A stretch of 35,038 bases of DNA from Saprospiraceae bacterium (GCA_020629315.1 JAHDDO010000034.1:1-35038); one strand, 5' to 3'. Positions 17,344 through 26,704 are shown, counted from the stretch's first letter. A program made the numbers and translations. The notes: generated by a model from the sequence alone, not told the origin.

Positions 17344-17910
17344 ATGATTTCAGATAAAGAAATAATAGACGGAATTCAATCTGGAGGTGCATCTTTAGAA
17401 AAGATAGCCAGCCACCTATTACATCAATACAAAGGCTTTATACCCAAAGTGAAAGCAAAGTTATCTGATGATGATAGTATGGTAGACGATGCCTATACTG
17501 ATGCCATCATTAAGTTGATCAGGCAAATTAAATTAGGCCATTTTAAAGCTACTAGTAGCTTGTCAACCTACTTTTATTCTATTTTTTACAATACAGCAGT
17601 TGACGCTTTTAGAAAAAAATCGACTCATAGTATAACAGTGGCCTTGGATAAAGAAAGTTTTTCTATTCAAGAAGTCCACCTCATGGATCTCATCGAAAAG
17701 AAGGATGAATTCCGAATGCTAGAAAGCAGACTTCATTTAATTGGAGAAAACTGTCGAAGCATTCTTTTAGATTGGGGGTATTATGGCTATTCAATGAAAG
17801 AAATTGCTGTCAGACATGCTCTAAAGAATGAAGAATCAGCTCGAACAATGAAATATAAATGTTTGAAAAAGTATAAAGCCCTTTGGCAAGCTAAGCGAAA
17901 TGATGGATGA
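17344..17910 (+). CDS. ECF-type RNA polymerase sigma factor
   Basis: A 188-residue ECF sigma factor. Region 2 spans about 25-92: DDAYTDAIIKLIRQIK matches helix 2.2 and SSLSTYFYSIFYNTAVDAFRKK matches 2.3-2.4. Region 4 spans about 125-180, with SMKEIAVRHALKNEESARTMKYKCLKKY as the -35-reading helix-turn-helix. It overlaps the anti-sigma-like gene by 11 bp and heads a three-gene run with the TPR-CHAT protein. It presumably directs transcription of this locus and perhaps other genes, but no matching promoter can be recognised from one locus. No clear promoter of its own was found. Confidence 0.9.
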   Translation: MISDKEIIDGIQSGGASLEKIASHLLHQYKGFIPKVKAKLSDDDSMVDDAYTDAIIKLIRQIKLGHFKATSSLSTYFYSIFYNTAVDAFRKKSTHSITVALDKESFSIQEVHLMDLIEKKDEFRMLESRLHLIGENCRSILLDWGYYGYSMKEIAVRHALKNEESARTMKYKCLKKYKALWQAKRNDG

Positions 17911-18634
17911 TAAAACACGCATAGCGTTTATTGAACGTATTCAAACCTACTTGGATAGTGAAGCTTCTGATGAATTGAAACATCAGATTAAGGAATATCT
18001 AGACCTATACCCCGATGCAAAGGAGCTCTTAATGGAAGAAATTGAGGTCAGGCGATCCATTCGCGAAGCAGGGGAAATCAAATTAAAAGAGAGCCTCGTA
18101 GAAGAATACCAAACCATAGTTTCTCGACCCCAAAAAACGCTAAAAATTAATAGACGGCCTTGGCTTAGAGTTGCAGCCATTGGACTTTTATTAGGGGCGG
18201 CTTTTTTCCTATTCCAAGAAGAGCGTAGTGAGATTTTAAATCCGGTATCTGACCCAACATTTACTACAGTCAGAGATGACATTGGACCTAAACCAAATAC
18301 TGCTTGGAATCGTGCAGTAAAATCATTCAAATTGGGAGATTATGCGAATGCACTCAAGTACATAGAGAATCAAGAGGCTGTACCCAGTTTTGAACATAGA
18401 GATGCTGGTAAATTTTTGTTATTAAAAGGCGTTTGTCTTTGGCGATTAGATAGATATGAAGAAGCTGAAGGCAGCCTTTCGAAGATTCCTCAGCATAACC
18501 CTTATTACGATCAAGCGCTTTGGTACCGATATAATAATGCAAAGAGTACGGATAATAAGGACATACTAGAAAAGATTCAGACTATTGTTCGAAGCATGGA
18601 AAATCATTATAAGCGAGATAGCATTCTAGAATAA
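17900..18634 (+). CDS. Putative anti-sigma factor with one TM helix and TPR-like periplasmic tail
   Basis: A 244-residue protein. Residues 1-85 are helical and charged with no zinc-binding His/Cys motif, consistent with a non-ZAS anti-sigma domain. One TM helix (about 89-105) follows basic residues, so the N-terminus should be cytoplasmic and the rest periplasmic. Residues 134-215 form about two TPR-like helical pairs (AWNRAVKSFKLGDYANALKYI and LLLKGVCLWRLDRYEEAEGSL). It overlaps the sigma gene by 11 bp and shares one base with the CHAT gene (TAATG). Anti-sigma function is inferred from position and topology. It may contact the CHAT protein, which is also TPR-rich and predicted to be periplasmic. 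Confidence 0.72.
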   Translation: MMDDKTRIAFIERIQTYLDSEASDELKHQIKEYLDLYPDAKELLMEEIEVRRSIREAGEIKLKESLVEEYQTIVSRPQKTLKINRRPWLRVAAIGLLLGAAFFLFQEERSEILNPVSDPTFTTVRDDIGPKPNTAWNRAVKSFKLGDYANALKYIENQEAVPSFEHRDAGKFLLLKGVCLWRLDRYEEAEGSLSKIPQHNPYYDQALWYRYNNAKSTDNKDILEKIQTIVRSMENHYKRDSILE

Positions 18635-21600
18635 TGAGTATGGGTAGACACTTCCTTTTTCATATCATACTTTTTATACCTAGCCTACTAGCTGCACAAT
18701 ACTACACGGATGACCTTGTTAATGATTCTTACCAGGTGGATGGACAGTATCAAGAAGCAGAAGATTGGTATTCCCAAGATTCATTTACCAGAGCCTTAGC
18801 ATTATTTAATGAAATTGCTGAGACTCTTCATCCTCTGAGAGACGAGAGTGAGGCATTATTTGCTAATTGGCTGTCTGCAAGCGGCCGCAGGCTGTATTGT
18901 CTAAGAAAATTAAAACAGCCTGCGAAAGCTGATTCATTAATACAAATCCTAGAAGCAGAAGTCATTGCCAAGCAAAGGCAAGACATATTGCCTTACTCTT
19001 ACGTTTTACACACTAAAGCAAGTATAGAAAAAGACCCTGCGATCTCCGAACCGATCTGGAAAGAGGCGCTTGCCATACGAACAAAGTATTTAGATTCAAC
19101 GCATGCTGATGTTACCTGGGTTTATGATAATCTCGGTGGAGAATATCTGAAATTAAAACGATATCAAGACGCATACAATTTGATGAATAGAGCTAAACGT
19201 CTTCGTATGCAATCGGAAAATCCAGATAGTGCCTTGATTATTGCCTCCTATATAAATCTTTTCTTACCCCATTTTTATCAGCAGAAGTATATTGAAGCAA
19301 AAACCTTCTTGGATACGGCGTATAACTTAGCGCAACAAGCACTCCCGCCTGATCATGCATACTTTACGACTTTACTGGGCAACCTAGGGGTTATTTGTGG
19401 CTTACTAGAAATGCCTGAGCAAGCTATTGAATATGGTAAAGCCGCTATCCACTATAAAAAACAACGACTCGATGATTGGACAGATCGGTCTTTTTTAGTC
19501 TCCTATTTCGGTTTGGCAGGACTATATTTTGACCTCCATAAACCTATACAGAGCAAAAGGTATCTTGATACCATTCGGATGATACTGGATCAATACGAAG
19601 AGCCTATGCAAGAAGGTGAAGTATACTGGCGATTACGAACGAGTAATGTAGAAAAAAGTAACAACAAACGTCTTTCTCTGCTTACTGATGCGATGAAAAT
19701 TTGCGAAGGAAATAATTACATCCAAACCAGTGCTATATCCAGCGTCTATAACAATATCAGTCTGATTTATCAGAACTGGGGGGCGTACGAACAAGCCTTA
19801 TTATATCTGGATAAAGCAGAAAAAGTCTGGCTTGAAGAACCCGACTTTACCCCTAGTAATATTGCTATCAATAACCTGAATAAAGGCGAGACCTATAAAG
19901 CGATGGGTGATTATGTAAAAGCAGAGTATCACTTTAAGAAAGCTATAGAATATAAAGCAACAGGTGAATCCAGAAGTAAGGAAATGGCTGTAATGGAAGC
20001 TGCCTTAGCCAAACTATACCTCCTTATGAATAGAGAGGAAGAAGCCGCTGAACGACTTGCTAATATGGAAAACGTGTTGACCCATGGTGTGGAACCTGAT
20101 CATTATTACTTTGGGAGCTATTACATGATAAAAGCTAAACTAGCAGTAGCGGAGAAGCAGTTTGATGAGGCCTTACGATATTTGGATTTATGTGAACCGA
20201 TACTTCACGAAGAATTTGGTTTTGGCTATGATGATCCTAATGAACGATATACCATCCGTATGGATGCTTTGAAACAAGCAAGACCGTATGCAAGGGTAGA
20301 AGAGTACCTTCACAATGCCTTGCGATCCAAAGGCATGGTGGAAAACAGTCAAGGACATTGGACCATAGAAAAAGTAGCCGAACATCAACTGTGGCCAGTA
20401 TTCCAAATCGTAAATCACTTTATTCCAATAGCGATAGAAAACACAGCTTCCGAAGTGGATGAATGGATCGGCTTAGGGCAGGCGCTGATACAAGCGATAC
20501 GTCCGTATTATTTTTTGGAAACATCTGAGATAGATTTTAGAAAGAAGTGTACTGCTTTTTTTGAAACCAGCTTAGACTATTATACCAGTGATCAAGAGAT
20601 GGATCATGAGTATAGGATGGAAAGGATCTATGAATTGATGACGCTAAATAAATCACTCAATATTTTAAATCAAGATCCGAACACCTTTGGTTCTTCTTCA
20701 ATAGATGTACGACTGATTGAGCGGGAGCGGGAAATTATTATCAACTATCAACGTGCCTATGAGGTACTGAACGCCGCCCGATTAACTGAGGAAAGCGATT
20801 CTATAATCTATGTTCATAAACAAGCCTTATTTGACTGGCAATCTAAGAAGGAATGGTTTTTAGATACACTGGAGTCCCAATATCCTGATTACTTTAAAAA
20901 TAGATTTAGGCCCGCTGACGGTGCGTATGCTTCCGTGTTAAAAAATAGCAAGCATTTGCAGTTGGTAAGTTATTACCTCGGTGAAGAACAGGTCATTATA
21001 TTTCATTGTGCAAATGGAAAAAGTAAGGTCACTACAGTTTCCAGAAGGCAATTAGACGCCATGCTTAAAGATTTGAAGATGCACCTTCATGACTGGGCAG
21101 AGGTAACGGATGAAGAATACTACGAAGAAAACAAAGGTGTCTTAATTTTTATTATCAACCAGATATCACCCTTGTTGTTGCCCAAGCAAACACCGGACTT
21201 GCCCGCCCAAATCCTCTTTGAAGTGGACAAAGAATTAGCCACCTTGCCTTTTGATATATTATTCTATGAAGAGGCCAAAACTACGGCTGATTTCCATGAA
21301 CTGCCCTACTTAATTAAGAAAGCTACTATTTCTTATGCTAGCAGTGCCAATCAATTTCAAGAAAATATCCGTCCATCTAGCTTTGAGCATCAATACGTAG
21401 GGTTTGCGCCGGCGTATGGACTGACGGACGAGGTAGATGCTTTTAGGAGCTTTACAAACGAGCCTTTGCGATTTAATTCTAAGGAAGTGTTAGAGGTAAG
21501 TGCCTTATTGGATGGCCAACACTTTGTTGATGAAAAGGCGAGCAAAGTGAATTTCATAAAACATGCTGATGAAGCCTCTTGGTTACACTTGGCTGCCCAT

Positions 21601-22125
21601 GCCCACTTTGATGATGAAATTAATTTGGACTCGTATCTCAAATTTTCTGTGGATAGCCTTGAATCAGATGAAAAACTATATGCGCATGAAATCTCACAAA
21701 TGAATTTGAATAATGAGTTTGTGGTATTAAGTGCCTGTAAAACCAATGCGGGAGCTGTACGAGAAGGCCAAGGATTACTGGGATTGTCCAAAGCTTTTCA
21801 AAAGGCCGGTTGCCAAAATGTTTTGATGACCCAATGGTTAGTGGATGACAAAGCCGCGAGTCAGCTGATGAGAGACGTATTCCAAGGTTTGTCAGATAAG
21901 AAAACACCACCCGCCGCGTTACGAGACGCAAAATTGACATATCTGAACAATGCATCAACCATGGAATCTCATCCAGCCTATTGGGCAGCATTTGCCTATC
22001 ATGGTAATCCTAATATCAAATGGAGCACTCGACCTAATGGGAAGCGATATCTAGCTTATGGATTATGCCTTTTGAGTTTTTTGCTTTTGCTACACTTTTT
22101 TAAAAAAAATCCAAAATCGGGTTGA
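18634..22125 (+). CDS. TPR-CHAT (caspase-like) protein with C-terminal membrane anchor
   Basis: An 1163-residue protein. An N-terminal signal-like hydrophobic segment (about 5-20, ending LLAAQ) is followed by TPR repeats over about 80-560, a helical linker, and a C-terminal CHAT protease domain (about 850-1125). The catalytic pair is intact: H989 in HLAAHAH, where Ala replaces the usual Gly after the His, and C1035 in VLSACKTNAG. LFEVDKELATLPFDIL and GLLGLSKAFQKAGCQNVLMTQW are also typical CHAT segments. A TM helix at about 1139-1156 with a basic tail (KKNPKSG) closes it. If the N-terminus is a signal peptide, the TPR and CHAT parts lie in the periplasm. It shares its first base with the anti-sigma-like gene. 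Confidence 0.85.
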   Translation: MSMGRHFLFHIILFIPSLLAAQYYTDDLVNDSYQVDGQYQEAEDWYSQDSFTRALALFNEIAETLHPLRDESEALFANWLSASGRRLYCLRKLKQPAKADSLIQILEAEVIAKQRQDILPYSYVLHTKASIEKDPAISEPIWKEALAIRTKYLDSTHADVTWVYDNLGGEYLKLKRYQDAYNLMNRAKRLRMQSENPDSALIIASYINLFLPHFYQQKYIEAKTFLDTAYNLAQQALPPDHAYFTTLLGNLGVICGLLEMPEQAIEYGKAAIHYKKQRLDDWTDRSFLVSYFGLAGLYFDLHKPIQSKRYLDTIRMILDQYEEPMQEGEVYWRLRTSNVEKSNNKRLSLLTDAMKICEGNNYIQTSAISSVYNNISLIYQNWGAYEQALLYLDKAEKVWLEEPDFTPSNIAINNLNKGETYKAMGDYVKAEYHFKKAIEYKATGESRSKEMAVMEAALAKLYLLMNREEEAAERLANMENVLTHGVEPDHYYFGSYYMIKAKLAVAEKQFDEALRYLDLCEPILHEEFGFGYDDPNERYTIRMDALKQARPYARVEEYLHNALRSKGMVENSQGHWTIEKVAEHQLWPVFQIVNHFIPIAIENTASEVDEWIGLGQALIQAIRPYYFLETSEIDFRKKCTAFFETSLDYYTSDQEMDHEYRMERIYELMTLNKSLNILNQDPNTFGSSSIDVRLIEREREIIINYQRAYEVLNAARLTEESDSIIYVHKQALFDWQSKKEWFLDTLESQYPDYFKNRFRPADGAYASVLKNSKHLQLVSYYLGEEQVIIFHCANGKSKVTTVSRRQLDAMLKDLKMHLHDWAEVTDEEYYEENKGVLIFIINQISPLLLPKQTPDLPAQILFEVDKELATLPFDILFYEEAKTTADFHELPYLIKKATISYASSANQFQENIRPSSFEHQYVGFAPAYGLTDEVDAFRSFTNEPLRFNSKEVLEVSALLDGQHFVDEKASKVNFIKHADEASWLHLAAHAHFDDEINLDSYLKFSVDSLESDEKLYAHEISQMNLNNEFVVLSACKTNAGAVREGQGLLGLSKAFQKAGCQNVLMTQWLVDDKAASQLMRDVFQGLSDKKTPPAALRDAKLTYLNNASTMESHPAYWAAFAYHGNPNIKWSTRPNGKRYLAYGLCLLSFLLLLHFFKKNPKSG

Positions 22126-22190
22126 CGTTTTAGTTTTAGTTTGCGACTCATGGAATGTATGTTTTAATTAAGTAAGAAAAAACGTAAACC

Positions 22191-22646
22191 ATGAAAAAGA
22201 CTATTTCAATGTACCAAAAGCTATGTATACTGCTATTCACCTTGTTTAGTATTCACGCTTGCACAGTCGAACCTAATCCTAGTATAGAGGAATTACGAGT
22301 TTGTGGAACGCCATTCGCTGATTGTGAGGAGCACCAAGGAGTCATCCCAGCGGAGTCTAGTAATGTAACAGCTGCTGTAATAGCTGACGATATGGAAAGT
22401 AGCTATACCTTCCAATTCACCATTTATGTAGAGATAGATGGAGAATATATTGCTATAGGAGATTCTGATGTTGTAACGTATTCTGACGCCTTAAATGGCG
22501 ATGAACCTCGATCTAATGATCAGCTTGTTGGCTGGACTTGGGCGATTAGTCCTTCGTCACCACAGACCCCGGGTAATTATCGGATGGAAGTGGTCATACA
22601 AGCGGATACAGAATTAAGAGAAACTATTGATTACGTTTTAGAATAA
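22191..22646 (+). CDS. Small lipoprotein of unknown function
   Basis: A 151-residue lipoprotein with a lipobox SIHAC (Cys24). The mature part has a Cys pair (VCGTPFADC) and then a beta-rich stretch (YTFQFTIYVEIDGEYIAIGDSDVV, and YRMEVVIQADTEL near the end) that looks like a single small beta-sandwich. No family recognised. It starts 65 bp after the CHAT gene and 8 bp before the next lipoprotein, so it may begin a second transcript (lipoprotein, lipoprotein, subtilase) or continue the CHAT operon. A later in-frame ATG (Met7) is also possible as start. Confidence 0.7.
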   Translation: MKKTISMYQKLCILLFTLFSIHACTVEPNPSIEELRVCGTPFADCEEHQGVIPAESSNVTAAVIADDMESSYTFQFTIYVEIDGEYIAIGDSDVVTYSDALNGDEPRSNDQLVGWTWAISPSSPQTPGNYRMEVVIQADTELRETIDYVLE

Positions 22647-22654
22647 CAAACAAT

Positions 22655-23095
22655 ATGAGAACATTAAGCTACTTGATCTGCGTGTGGATATGGGTCTTAT
22701 TATCCAGTTGCAATACGGCAAAGAATCAGGGAAATAAATCCATGGAAGCAAGCCAAAATACAGTGGAATTAAAACCTCTTACTGAGGTGTCAGATAAAAA
22801 AGATGCTGAAGTGAATGAATCACTATTTGTCTCAGGAGAAGTAATCATAAAAATGGCTGATGAAGCAAAAGAACGTATTCTTTTCCCAAATGAAGGACCT
22901 TCCATTGGGCCACATCCCTTAGCATCTGAGATCGAGCAATATCACATTCAACAAATACGGAAAGTATCACCGGGCTTGGATCTAGCCTTGTATAAGATCA
23001 TGTTTACTGAAGAAAACAATACGGATGCGCTGATTAAAGCCTTACTAGCCAAGTCATTTATAGCTAGCGCAGAACGAATTCCATTACAAAATTAG
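22655..23095 (+). CDS. Lipoprotein resembling a stand-alone subtilase propeptide
   Basis: A 146-residue lipoprotein with lipobox LSSC (Cys19) and a charged linker. From about 60 it has the look of a subtilase propeptide (I9/fervidolysin type): GEVIIKM, then YKIMFTEENNTDALIKALL and SFIASAERIP. This C-terminal part lines up with residues 88-122 of the subtilase encoded next (YRIYFDEGRADLDNIITSL, PLIIHAEKAPIN), and the lipoprotein ends at the point where the propeptide would meet the catalytic domain. It lies 14 bp upstream of that gene. A role as membrane-tethered inhibitor or folding helper is inferred from the resemblance. Confidence 0.7.
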   Translation: MRTLSYLICVWIWVLLSSCNTAKNQGNKSMEASQNTVELKPLTEVSDKKDAEVNESLFVSGEVIIKMADEAKERILFPNEGPSIGPHPLASEIEQYHIQQIRKVSPGLDLALYKIMFTEENNTDALIKALLAKSFIASAERIPLQN

Positions 23096-23109
23096 AATAT
23101 AGAACAACT

Positions 23110-26100
23110 ATGAAAAATGTATTACTGGTCATCCTGTGTGGGATGATAGCATGGCAGAGCCATAGTCAAATCCATCATGTACAATATCATGATGATGTTA
23201 TTTATTTTCAATTAGACCCGATAGCTGAGGTACAATTGCCTGAGTATACGGGTCAGGAGCATCATGCAGTATATAATCAACTGCCCAGCCTTTCCGCATG
23301 CTTGGCGAATTACCCAGTGAAAAATGTGAGAATTGCCTTTCCTGGTATGTCATCCGCTGCCTTACAGAATACCTATCGAATATACTTTGATGAAGGTCGA
23401 GCAGACTTAGATAATATAATTACGTCTTTGGAAACAGATCCTTTAATTATACATGCCGAAAAGGCACCGATAAATTATCCATGTTTTACACCTAATGATC
23501 CCGTATATGACGCCCAATGGTTTTTACCTTATATCGAAACCGAGGAGGCTTGGGATATTATAGATCCTAAAGAAACCGTAACGGTAGCCGTCGTGGATGA
23601 TGCGGTTTTATGGGAACATGAAGATTTGGAAAATAACTTTTGGGTAAATAGTGCTGAGGTGGATGGGACACCTGGGGTAGATGATGATGGCAATGGATAT
23701 GTTGACGATATAATTGGATGGGATGGTGCCAACTGGGATAATAACCCAGCGCCTCCAGGAAACGCAGATGAGGAATATTTCAATCATGGTACGCATGTAG
23801 CTGGCACAGTGGGTGCAGAAACCAATAATAATAGAGGGGTTGCAGCCATTTCCTTTAACACGGCTCGGATAATGGCTTGTAAAGGTGGCCGAGATTCCGA
23901 TGCCATATTTACAGGCATTTGGGATGCATATGCCTATGCAGTAGCCAATAATGCACCTATTATTAATAACTCTTGGGGACGTGGTTTTCAAGCCGATGGT
24001 ACGCCGCCTGCCGATTTTGCCCAATTTGAATTAGACTTATTAGCAGAGGCCCAATCTAAGGGATTGATCAGTGTGTTTGCAGCGGGGAATCAAAATAAAG
24101 ATTTGTTCCTTCCCGCCATCCATGAATCAGTCATTGCTGTAGCGGCTACAGGAAATAGTTTGACTTCAGAACCTGATGAAAAAGCCACGTACTCCAATTT
24201 TGGACCTTGGGTAGATATCGCGGCACCCGGAACACAAGTGGTCAGTTGCACGACTGGCGATGAAAAGTATGTACCCCTAAATGGCACGTCCATGGCTACG
24301 CCTAACGTATCTAGTTTGATTGCCTTAATGAAATCGCAGAATCCAGATTTAAATAAACAACAAATCATTAGTTGTTTATACTCCAGTTGTGATAATATAA
24401 GCGGAGATAATCCGGACCACATAGGCCTACTGGGTGTCGGACGTATCAATGTACGTAAAGCCATTGAATGTGTCTCAGGTGATGTGGCCAGTTGTGATGT
24501 TCCTCAATCCTTGGATGTTGTAGATATCAGCGAAAATTCTGTGCGATTAGAATGGGATAATGTAAGTGGGGCCGAAGGATACACCGTTGAAATTAAGCAA
24601 GCTACTAGTAATTCATGGTTCTCTTTTGAAGAAAATCCGTTCGCCACAAATTGGGTAAATGTAAACGGATTGGAAGCTTGCAAGGAATATGATTTTAGAG
24701 TACAAAGTTTATGTGATGGAGGCTTTTCCGACTTTTCTAATGCCTTCCGATTTGAAACAGACTGTAGTACCAATACGGCGGAAGAGTGCACCGAATTTGC
24801 AGAGCTCTATTCTAATCTAGGAGATGGGGGTGACTGCGCCAATAATCCTCTAAGTACCCCTTTTGAAGTATGGGGAAATGAGGCATATATTATTTACGAT
24901 TGCGAACCGGGCCAACTATTCTCCTTTAGCATGTGTGATGGCTATGACCCTAATGTTTGGGAGGTGTTGATCACGGTAGCTTTGGTTACTGATGGAGAAA
25001 CAGGAGATGTGATTACCAGCGCTAATGATTGCTCATTGGAGTTTCAGATTCCAGGAAGTGTCGTAAGCGATATCGTTATTATCATAGCTGATGCTAATGA
25101 CTGCGGAGGGGCACATTTGCAAGTGGATAATGGGATTGCAACCATAGATTGTATTTCAGGGGGCTGTGATATACCGACTTCCTTATCGGTGAGTAATGTT
25201 AGTGCAAATGATGCGCTACTACAGTGGCAATCAGTGTCAGACGCCGTGGCCTATAATATTCAAGCTCGAGCGATCGGTGATACGGAATGGGCTGAAGGGA
25301 TTGGGATCCAAAGTACGTCTGCTACCTATAGTGATTTGTCACCATGTACTGAATATGAGTTTAGAGTACAAGCTGTATGTTCGAGTGGGTCGAGTAATTA
25401 TAGTACCACATTTTCCTTCACCACTGAAGGATGTAATATGGATTGCCCATCGGTTAGCAGTATTGATATTGAGAATATACAAAGCACCTCTGCAGAGATT
25501 AATTGGTCCTCAGTAGCGGGCGCCACTAAGTATGAAATTTACTATAAGCCGCAAGAGAGTAATAATTGGTTTATAGAGGAGGCCGAAACGACAAGCTTCC
25601 AATTAGAAGGGTTGACGCCTTGCCTATTTTATGAAGTGCAGATTACAGCAGCTTGTAATAATGGACCTAGCGAGCCTTCTGTAATTGTGAATTTTGAGAC
25701 AGAATGTATTAATTGTGAACCCATAGAAGGCCTACAAGTGGTGGCTATAACCAATGATAAAGCCTCTATTGTTTGGCAGCAAAGCGATACGCACCTGAGC
25801 TATCAATTAAGAGCGAAGAGGGTGCAGGATAGCGAGTGGTCCGTATTTGATATCTCGTCCAATGGCGCTACGTACACTGGTTTGGATGCGTGTACCGATT
25901 ATGAAGTTCAAGTGAACGCGATCTGCAGTGATGGAGAAAGTGGATTTAGTACCTCCAATATTTTCAAAACGATAGGGTGTAGCGGGGAACCTGATTGCGC
26001 CGCCTTTGGTGAGAATACCCAAGATGAATGGATCGAACGGATTGACATTGGTAACCTATCAAATAGCTCAGGAAACAATTTTGGCTACCAATATTTCAAC

Positions 26101-26694
26101 GAATTTTCGAATATCATTTTTGAAGAAACCATCGACTATTCAGTAAACCTTAGCCCTGGTTTTACAGCGACGGAGTACCCGGAATATTGGCGCATATGGA
26201 TTGACCTCAATAGAGATGGTGACTTTGAAGATGCTAATGAATTAGTTTTCGAGTCTGATAGTCCTAGTGCAAATCCACAGTCTGGCTCCTTTACCATGCC
26301 CAACGTAGAATCGTCAGGTTTGACCACCATGCGTGTTATCATGAAATATACAGATACCGGTAATGATTCTGATTTGCCAGAATCCTGTGGTAGCTTCAAT
26401 TATGGAGAAGTGGAAGATTACCAGATTACAATCGATAAGATAGTTTCGAATGAGGATTGGCAAGAAAAGCCTTATGTATTGGCACCAAATCCAGCGATAA
26501 CGGAAACGCAGATATTGGGCTTGCAAGCTGATGAAACATGGCGGCTTACGGATGCCTTAGGTAAGACTATAGCTAAGGGCTCATTCGGTGACCCTAGCGT
26601 ACGATTAGCTGAATTGGCAGCCGGGCAATATTGGATTATTGTTGAAAATGAAAAAGCTGAGCGGGTAGAGATACTGCCAGTAATCAAGATCTAG
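23110..26694 (+). CDS. Secreted S8 subtilisin-like peptidase with FnIII repeats, GEVED and T9SS domains
   Basis: An 1194-residue surface protease. Order: signal peptide (1-20); propeptide (about 21-125); S8 catalytic domain (about 135-455) with D163 (VVDD), H226 (HGTHVAG), oxyanion N286 (NNSWG) and S394 (GTSMATP), all in place; four fibronectin type III-like repeats (about 463-550, 687-775, 778-865, 870-960), with a Cys-rich domain (about 555-680) between the first and second; a GEVED domain (about 963-1115, with DLNRDGDFEDANELV and NYGEVEDYQI); and a T9SS sorting domain (from APNPA, about 1125). Each FnIII unit carries the pattern C-x2-Y-[DE]-[FV]...C. It should be exported through T9SS and cleave proteins outside the cell. 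Confidence 0.92.
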   Translation: MKNVLLVILCGMIAWQSHSQIHHVQYHDDVIYFQLDPIAEVQLPEYTGQEHHAVYNQLPSLSACLANYPVKNVRIAFPGMSSAALQNTYRIYFDEGRADLDNIITSLETDPLIIHAEKAPINYPCFTPNDPVYDAQWFLPYIETEEAWDIIDPKETVTVAVVDDAVLWEHEDLENNFWVNSAEVDGTPGVDDDGNGYVDDIIGWDGANWDNNPAPPGNADEEYFNHGTHVAGTVGAETNNNRGVAAISFNTARIMACKGGRDSDAIFTGIWDAYAYAVANNAPIINNSWGRGFQADGTPPADFAQFELDLLAEAQSKGLISVFAAGNQNKDLFLPAIHESVIAVAATGNSLTSEPDEKATYSNFGPWVDIAAPGTQVVSCTTGDEKYVPLNGTSMATPNVSSLIALMKSQNPDLNKQQIISCLYSSCDNISGDNPDHIGLLGVGRINVRKAIECVSGDVASCDVPQSLDVVDISENSVRLEWDNVSGAEGYTVEIKQATSNSWFSFEENPFATNWVNVNGLEACKEYDFRVQSLCDGGFSDFSNAFRFETDCSTNTAEECTEFAELYSNLGDGGDCANNPLSTPFEVWGNEAYIIYDCEPGQLFSFSMCDGYDPNVWEVLITVALVTDGETGDVITSANDCSLEFQIPGSVVSDIVIIIADANDCGGAHLQVDNGIATIDCISGGCDIPTSLSVSNVSANDALLQWQSVSDAVAYNIQARAIGDTEWAEGIGIQSTSATYSDLSPCTEYEFRVQAVCSSGSSNYSTTFSFTTEGCNMDCPSVSSIDIENIQSTSAEINWSSVAGATKYEIYYKPQESNNWFIEEAETTSFQLEGLTPCLFYEVQITAACNNGPSEPSVIVNFETECINCEPIEGLQVVAITNDKASIVWQQSDTHLSYQLRAKRVQDSEWSVFDISSNGATYTGLDACTDYEVQVNAICSDGESGFSTSNIFKTIGCSGEPDCAAFGENTQDEWIERIDIGNLSNSSGNNFGYQYFNEFSNIIFEETIDYSVNLSPGFTATEYPEYWRIWIDLNRDGDFEDANELVFESDSPSANPQSGSFTMPNVESSGLTTMRVIMKYTDTGNDSDLPESCGSFNYGEVEDYQITIDKIVSNEDWQEKPYVLAPNPAITETQILGLQADETWRLTDALGKTIAKGSFGDPSVRLAELAAGQYWIIVENEKAERVEILPVIKI

Positions 26695-26704
26695 GTTTTG
26701 TAAT

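Noticed and set aside
18634..22125. Type III-E CRISPR-associated Craspase (TPR-CHAT)
   Set aside because: TPR-CHAT architecture is shared, but no gRAMP/Cas7-11 gene, CRISPR repeats or cas genes lie nearby, and this protein has a signal-like N-terminus and a C-terminal TM anchor.
22140..22165. TTTG and TATGTTTT as a promoter before the 151-residue lipoprotein
   Set aside because: The spacing is only 14 bp, short of the usual 19-22, and the -7 box has a mismatch; left uncalled.
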